From NCBI GenBank assembly GCA_023439305.1, contig JAEXOO010000016.1, positions 1 through 64,000 of the forward strand: DNA of 64,000 bases. Direction: 5' to 3'. This DNA comes from Pseudomonadota bacterium. Its GTDB lineage: Bacteria > Pseudomonadota > Gammaproteobacteria > Burkholderiales > Burkholderiaceae_B. The notes below the pieces were generated by a model, which ran no database searches, was not told the origin of the DNA, and saw nothing but the letters and a program-made list of their open reading frames with translations. Shown in pieces: positions 60,515-64,000 of this stretch (positions are counted from its first letter, which is position 1; each line of letters starts with the position of its first letter). The position numbers and the translations under genes were made by a program.

Positions 60515-63500
60515 TCAGCCGGGCAAACGCTGTATCCAGGCTGTGCGGGCCGCCACATCCGGAAGCCGCTCGCGCCTGAGCCGGATCCAACTTTCGTACG
60601 CATACAGACCCGAACCCAGCACCGCCTGCTGGGCCAGCGCCCAGGCCGCTTGGGCGGCGGGCCGATCCGACGCGATCCAGGCTAGATCGCCCTGCAGGCA
60701 ATGCACTTCCGGCAAGTAGAGTGATGAGGCCCGCTGCGCCGCGATGTCACAGACTTGATCCAGGGCCTGGCGGGCACGCTGAGAGTCACCCTGCACCAGG
60801 TAGCAGCGCGCCAGAATGCACAAAAACGCATCCAGAGCCAAGGGCATATTGCCCGCAAACTCCGGCAACAAAGCCGCCAGATTGTCCAGGTCCTGATTCA
60901 CCTCTTCGCCCCGGACCAGCCGGCAGTACAGAATATAGGTCTGCGCTACTGCCGCCCACACGCTGCCGGGCAACTGCGACTGCAGCGCATTGAGCAGCAC
61001 CAGACTGCGCTGGGCCAATGGCCTCAGCTCGCCTTGCAGATACAGAATGCGCAACATCTGGATTTCCGCAATCACGGCGGAAATTCGCGACTGGCTTTGG
61101 GCGGCCAGGCGCGCGGCCTGGCGGGCACTGTGCAGGCCATCGTCGAAACGCCCCTGCAGGGCCTGGGCCAAACCCAGCAGACTATGCACCAAGGCTGGGC
61201 AATGATGGCCCAGCGCGCTGCCCATGGACGGCGGGGGCGGCATATGGGACAAGGCACTCAGGGCTTCCTGCAACAAAGTCTCCGACTGCTGGGGCCGGCC
61301 TTTCCAGAACCAATACTGCGCTTGCGCATACAAGCCCCATCCAAACCAGGCGCTGTGGCCCAGTCGCTGCGCCAGTTCCTGCAACTGCTTGGCGCAAGCC
61401 AGGCTTTCGGGAAGCATGCCTGCGCCGTGCGCCAGAATCCAACGGCCCCACAGCACAGGCAAGTCATCCTCGGGCTGGCTGGCGCGGCTGGAGGCTTGCT
61501 GATAGGCCTGCGCGACCGGCGCGGCAGCCGGGCCGCCTTGACTGATGCCCAAGACCCCCAGCGTGACATAGCTGTCGCGCTCGTAGCGGCGGCGCCACTG
61601 CGCATCCTTAAGGTAATGCGAGCTGCTGAGCGCCTGCGCAAGATGCTCCGCCGCCTGCGTTGTCTGGCCGGCCTGCAAGGCCGCATCAATCGCGCGCCGC
61701 CACCATAGAGCAGCCTGCTCGCTGTGCGCCAGCGCCAGGCAGGCCGCAATGTCCTGCTCGGCATGCCGCGCCTGTATCAGACTCTGCGCCACCCGGCCAT
61801 ACAACACCTTGCTTTCCTGCGTTCCAATCAACCGTCGCAGCGCCTGACGCATAACAGGCGCGCACACGACTGTTCCATCATCTTCCTGCCACAGCCAGGC
61901 GCCTGCCTGCAAATCAGCCACAACAGCCTGCGTCCTGTCTTCGGACAGCTCGCAGGCCAGCGCCAGGCCGGTCAAGGTGGCCTGCTCCCACAATACCGCT
62001 ACGAACAGCACCCGGCGGCTATCCGGACACACGCTGCCCAGATCATTCAACAATCGATCCGCCACACGAGGCAAATACTCCGGCGGCAATCCAAAACGCA
62101 ACAAATGGACGGCATCCTTGATCAGCATGGGATTGCGCAGGCCCAGCGCACGTAGACGCTCGCGGTCATCGGCCGACAAACGTCGGCCGCGCGCGTAAAA
62201 CGTCAGGGCCTTGTTCGCCTCGGCATCCGACAAGGCCGTCAGCCCGATCGGTCCGGCGAACCCCACCCCAGAACCAGCGCGACGTGTCAGCCCTACCAAC
62301 AGCACACCCGCCGGATGGTTTTGCAGCTCAGTCCATATCTGCGTCAGCACCGATTGCCGGGCATCGCCCAGGGCCTCCGCATGATCCAGCACAAGCAGCA
62401 AGGGCCGGCGCTGTTCAGCCAGCAGGCGCGCTACCTGCCCCAACAAACGGCAGGTCCTGAATCCAGGCGGATCGTCTGGAACTGCATGGGCGGTCAGCCC
62501 TTCCAGCAACTGATCCTGCTGCGCCAGGTCAAGCCCGAACCACTCATGCATCGCATGACGAAATACGGCATGCATCCCTGCGTCCGGCTGACCCGCACGA
62601 GCGACCAGGGCGGTAAAGTCCGTAACGGCATCCAGTGCGTCCTGCTGGGCAAAGTCGAGTATCAAAGGCTGACCCGCATCCCGGACCACGTAACGCTGCA
62701 GCGCCTGCGCCAGGTGTGACTTGCCCAAGCCCATCGGGCCATGGACGTAGAATGCGCGCTTGGCGTCGCCGGTTCGGCACGTCGTCCACTCCTGCACCAG
62801 ACGATCAAACTGGGATTGCAGTCCATACAAAGGATCGTTCTGCCAGCGCCCCGCGCCCAGCGCGAAGAAGACGCCTTGCGGCCCGCGTCGGGACTCAATC
62901 TGCCAGTCTGACAGACGGGCCAGTGCCTGCGGACTCAAGAGAACCTCGCCATGCTCGGCCTTCCAGGCCAGCGGCACGACCACTTGACCGAACAGGCTGT
63001 GCGCATTGACCTGCCGCTCATCCACCACGGCCAGGCTGACATGCAAAGCCTGACCGATGCCAATGCGTTCCGGCGTCCTCAAGGCTCGAATCGCGCACGC
63101 CAGATCCAGCGCCCGGGACAGCGGCACGGATTGGGCCTGCGGAAAACCGAAATGCGCCAGAAGGGTCGAACCACTGGCCTGGCTGAGCCAGGCGCCGTGC
63201 TGGCGCACCATGTCTATCAATTGCTCCTGCCACGAGTCCAGATACGCGACTGCCTCATCCGGCACACAGTCGCCGTCCAGGCTGTCGGCCGCATCCGGCC
63301 CCGGCCGCCAGGACAGCGCCAGAGCCAGAGTCACCACGGTACGGAAGCGTTCAACGCTTGCCGCCTGCGCGGCAGGGCTCGCCACAGACCAGCCCGCATC
63401 AACCAGGCGACGGGTCTGCGGATCGGGCTCCACCCCCAGATGCAGGCGCAAGGCCTGCTCACACTGAACATACGCCTGCAGGGCTGCCTGCCGCTCGCCC

Positions 63501-64000
63501 CTGCGCAGCAGCGTGGATATCAACAAACGGTGATAGGCTTCCTGCTCGGGCGAGGCCAGCACCCACTGCTTGGCCGCCGCCAGGGCCTGATCGGTCTGTC
63601 CTGACTCCAGCGTACGATCCAAAGCGCGCGCGCGCACGCGCAACAGCTCAAGGGCGATGCGGTCCAACCAGCTCTGCTTCCATGCCATGAAGGATTCGGC
63701 TTCCGATGACCGAATCCCCTCCAGAAAAGCAGCGCCGTAGGGCTCCAGGGTTCGCAACTCGTCGGGTTCGCGCTGCGACGGGGTGTGAAGAAAATTCAGC
63801 ACATCGACATCGAGCCGGTCTGCCTGCAAGACGACGCCGCCCTCGTGCGCCAACAAGGCTTCTGAAGCCTGCTGGCCCAAGGCCCGGCGCAACACGTGCA
63901 GGGCATGGCGCAGGCGCGACAAGGCTTTGTCACGCGGCGAATCGGGCCAGAGCATCTGCGCCAGCCAATCGCGCTGCAACGGCTTGCCGTGCGCCAGACC
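60515..64000 (-). CDS. BTAD-domain multidomain regulator with cyclase-like and AAA/STAND ATPase domains (paralogue 2, 5' end outside the window)
   Basis: 1161 residues are visible. The frame is open to the right edge and the first residues (GLAHGKPLQRDWLAQMLWPD) align with residues ~50-69 of the regulator at 18306, so about 50 residues are missing. It has the same order: winged helix/BTAD, cyclase-like region (TLLAHFGFPQAQS), P-loop GPMGLGKS, LLLVLDHAEAL as Walker B, then TPR-like helices. Sequence identity to paralogue 1 is moderate, so the duplication is old. It lies downstream of, and convergent to, the outer-membrane protein gene next to the alkylsulfatase, the likeliest local target. Confidence 0.85.
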   Translation of the reverse strand, partial: GLAHGKPLQRDWLAQMLWPDSPRDKALSRLRHALHVLRRALGQQASEALLAHEGGVVLQADRLDVDVLNFLHTPSQREPDELRTLEPYGAAFLEGIRSSEAESFMAWKQSWLDRIALELLRVRARALDRTLESGQTDQALAAAKQWVLASPEQEAYHRLLISTLLRRGERQAALQAYVQCEQALRLHLGVEPDPQTRRLVDAGWSVASPAAQAASVERFRTVVTLALALSWRPGPDAADSLDGDCVPDEAVAYLDSWQEQLIDMVRQHGAWLSQASGSTLLAHFGFPQAQSVPLSRALDLACAIRALRTPERIGIGQALHVSLAVVDERQVNAHSLFGQVVVPLAWKAEHGEVLLSPQALARLSDWQIESRRGPQGVFFALGAGRWQNDPLYGLQSQFDRLVQEWTTCRTGDAKRAFYVHGPMGLGKSHLAQALQRYVVRDAGQPLILDFAQQDALDAVTDFTALVARAGQPDAGMHAVFRHAMHEWFGLDLAQQDQLLEGLTAHAVPDDPPGFRTCRLLGQVARLLAEQRRPLLLVLDHAEALGDARQSVLTQIWTELQNHPAGVLLVGLTRRAGSGVGFAGPIGLTALSDAEANKALTFYARGRRLSADDRERLRALGLRNPMLIKDAVHLLRFGLPPEYLPRVADRLLNDLGSVCPDSRRVLFVAVLWEQATLTGLALACELSEDRTQAVVADLQAGAWLWQEDDGTVVCAPVMRQALRRLIGTQESKVLYGRVAQSLIQARHAEQDIAACLALAHSEQAALWWRRAIDAALQAGQTTQAAEHLAQALSSSHYLKDAQWRRRYERDSYVTLGVLGISQGGPAAAPVAQAYQQASSRASQPEDDLPVLWGRWILAHGAGMLPESLACAKQLQELAQRLGHSAWFGWGLYAQAQYWFWKGRPQQSETLLQEALSALSHMPPPPSMGSALGHHCPALVHSLLGLAQALQGRFDDGLHSARQAARLAAQSQSRISAVIAEIQMLRILYLQGELRPLAQRSLVLLNALQSQLPGSVWAAVAQTYILYCRLVRGEEVNQDLDNLAALLPEFAGNMPLALDAFLCILARCYLVQGDSQRARQALDQVCDIAAQRASSLYLPEVHCLQGDLAWIASDRPAAQAAWALAQQAVLGSGLYAYESWIRLRRERLPDVAARTAWIQRLPG

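Noticed and set aside
1..64000. CRISPR array, tRNA or rRNA genes, prophage or intact insertion sequence
   Set aside because: No regularly spaced direct repeats, no cloverleaf with a CCA-type end, and no transposase or integrase coding sequence was found on either strand.

Overview
The window is from a betaproteobacterial chromosome, most likely family Alcaligenaceae (Bordetella/Achromobacter/Alcaligenes/Pusillimonas-like). The reasons are moderately high GC, tightly packed operons with ATGA and 1-base overlaps, orphan Bug-type (tripartite tricarboxylate) binding proteins, a meso-diaminopimelate dehydrogenase, and many peripheral aromatic/organic-acid catabolic operons, each with its own importer and regulator. 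The genus cannot be fixed from the sequence alone. No rRNA, tRNA, CRISPR array, prophage or recognisable insertion sequence was seen.

Layout. 0.3-7.7 kb: a hemerythrin-like gene behind an NsrR-like palindrome, a complete BMP-type (nucleoside-like) ABC importer, a small Pmp3 membrane protein, diaminopimelate dehydrogenase and a LysE-type exporter. 7.7-18 kb: a long minus-strand catabolic operon (SDR, dienelactone hydrolase, NMT1-type ABC importer, TfdB/MhpA-type flavin monooxygenase, FAD-dependent hydroxyacid oxidase, GntR/UTRA regulator, metallo-beta-lactamase-fold hydrolase, Bug protein). Two near-identical 24-bp palindromes sit at its two promoter regions and are good candidates for the GntR operator. 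18.3-21.9 kb: a divergent giant regulator (BTAD + degenerate cyclase + AAA/STAND ATPase + helical repeats). 22-27.6 kb: mixed housekeeping and accessory genes (lipoprotein phospholipase D/cardiolipin synthase, GNAT, EamA, DUF1428, Nnr). 27.6-28.1 kb: a non-coding stretch holding a ~265-bp imperfect palindrome.

28.2-43.6 kb is the most distinctive part. A ten-gene minus-strand operon encodes a three-subunit molybdenum hydroxylase whose [2Fe-2S] subunit is fused to a CoxG-like domain, an XdhC maturation factor, a TakP/FcbT-like TRAP transporter whose binding protein is first in the operon while its membrane subunits are near the end, and an NMT1-type ABC importer nested between them. Divergent from it is a four-gene Rieske non-heme iron oxygenase (ferredoxin, reductase, alpha, beta). 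Together they look like an uptake-plus-two-step-hydroxylation module for an aromatic or N-heteroaromatic acid.

43.7-57.5 kb: small genes (DUF4168, DUF411, YbaK, GFA), then a CoA-thioester catabolic locus arranged as two divergent operons around an intergenic region with IclR-like operators. One arm has a Bug protein, an NDP-forming acyl-CoA synthetase, an enoyl-CoA hydratase and a thiol dioxygenase; the other has AcuI, a CaiB-type CoA-transferase and a second hydratase, followed by an IclR regulator. Next come a biotin-sulfoxide-reductase-like molybdoenzyme and an Asp/Glu racemase. 57.6-64 kb: an exported alkylsulfatase, a divergent outer-membrane 'MetA-pathway' protein, and a second BTAD/cyclase-like/ATPase regulator, paralogous to the first, that runs off the right edge.
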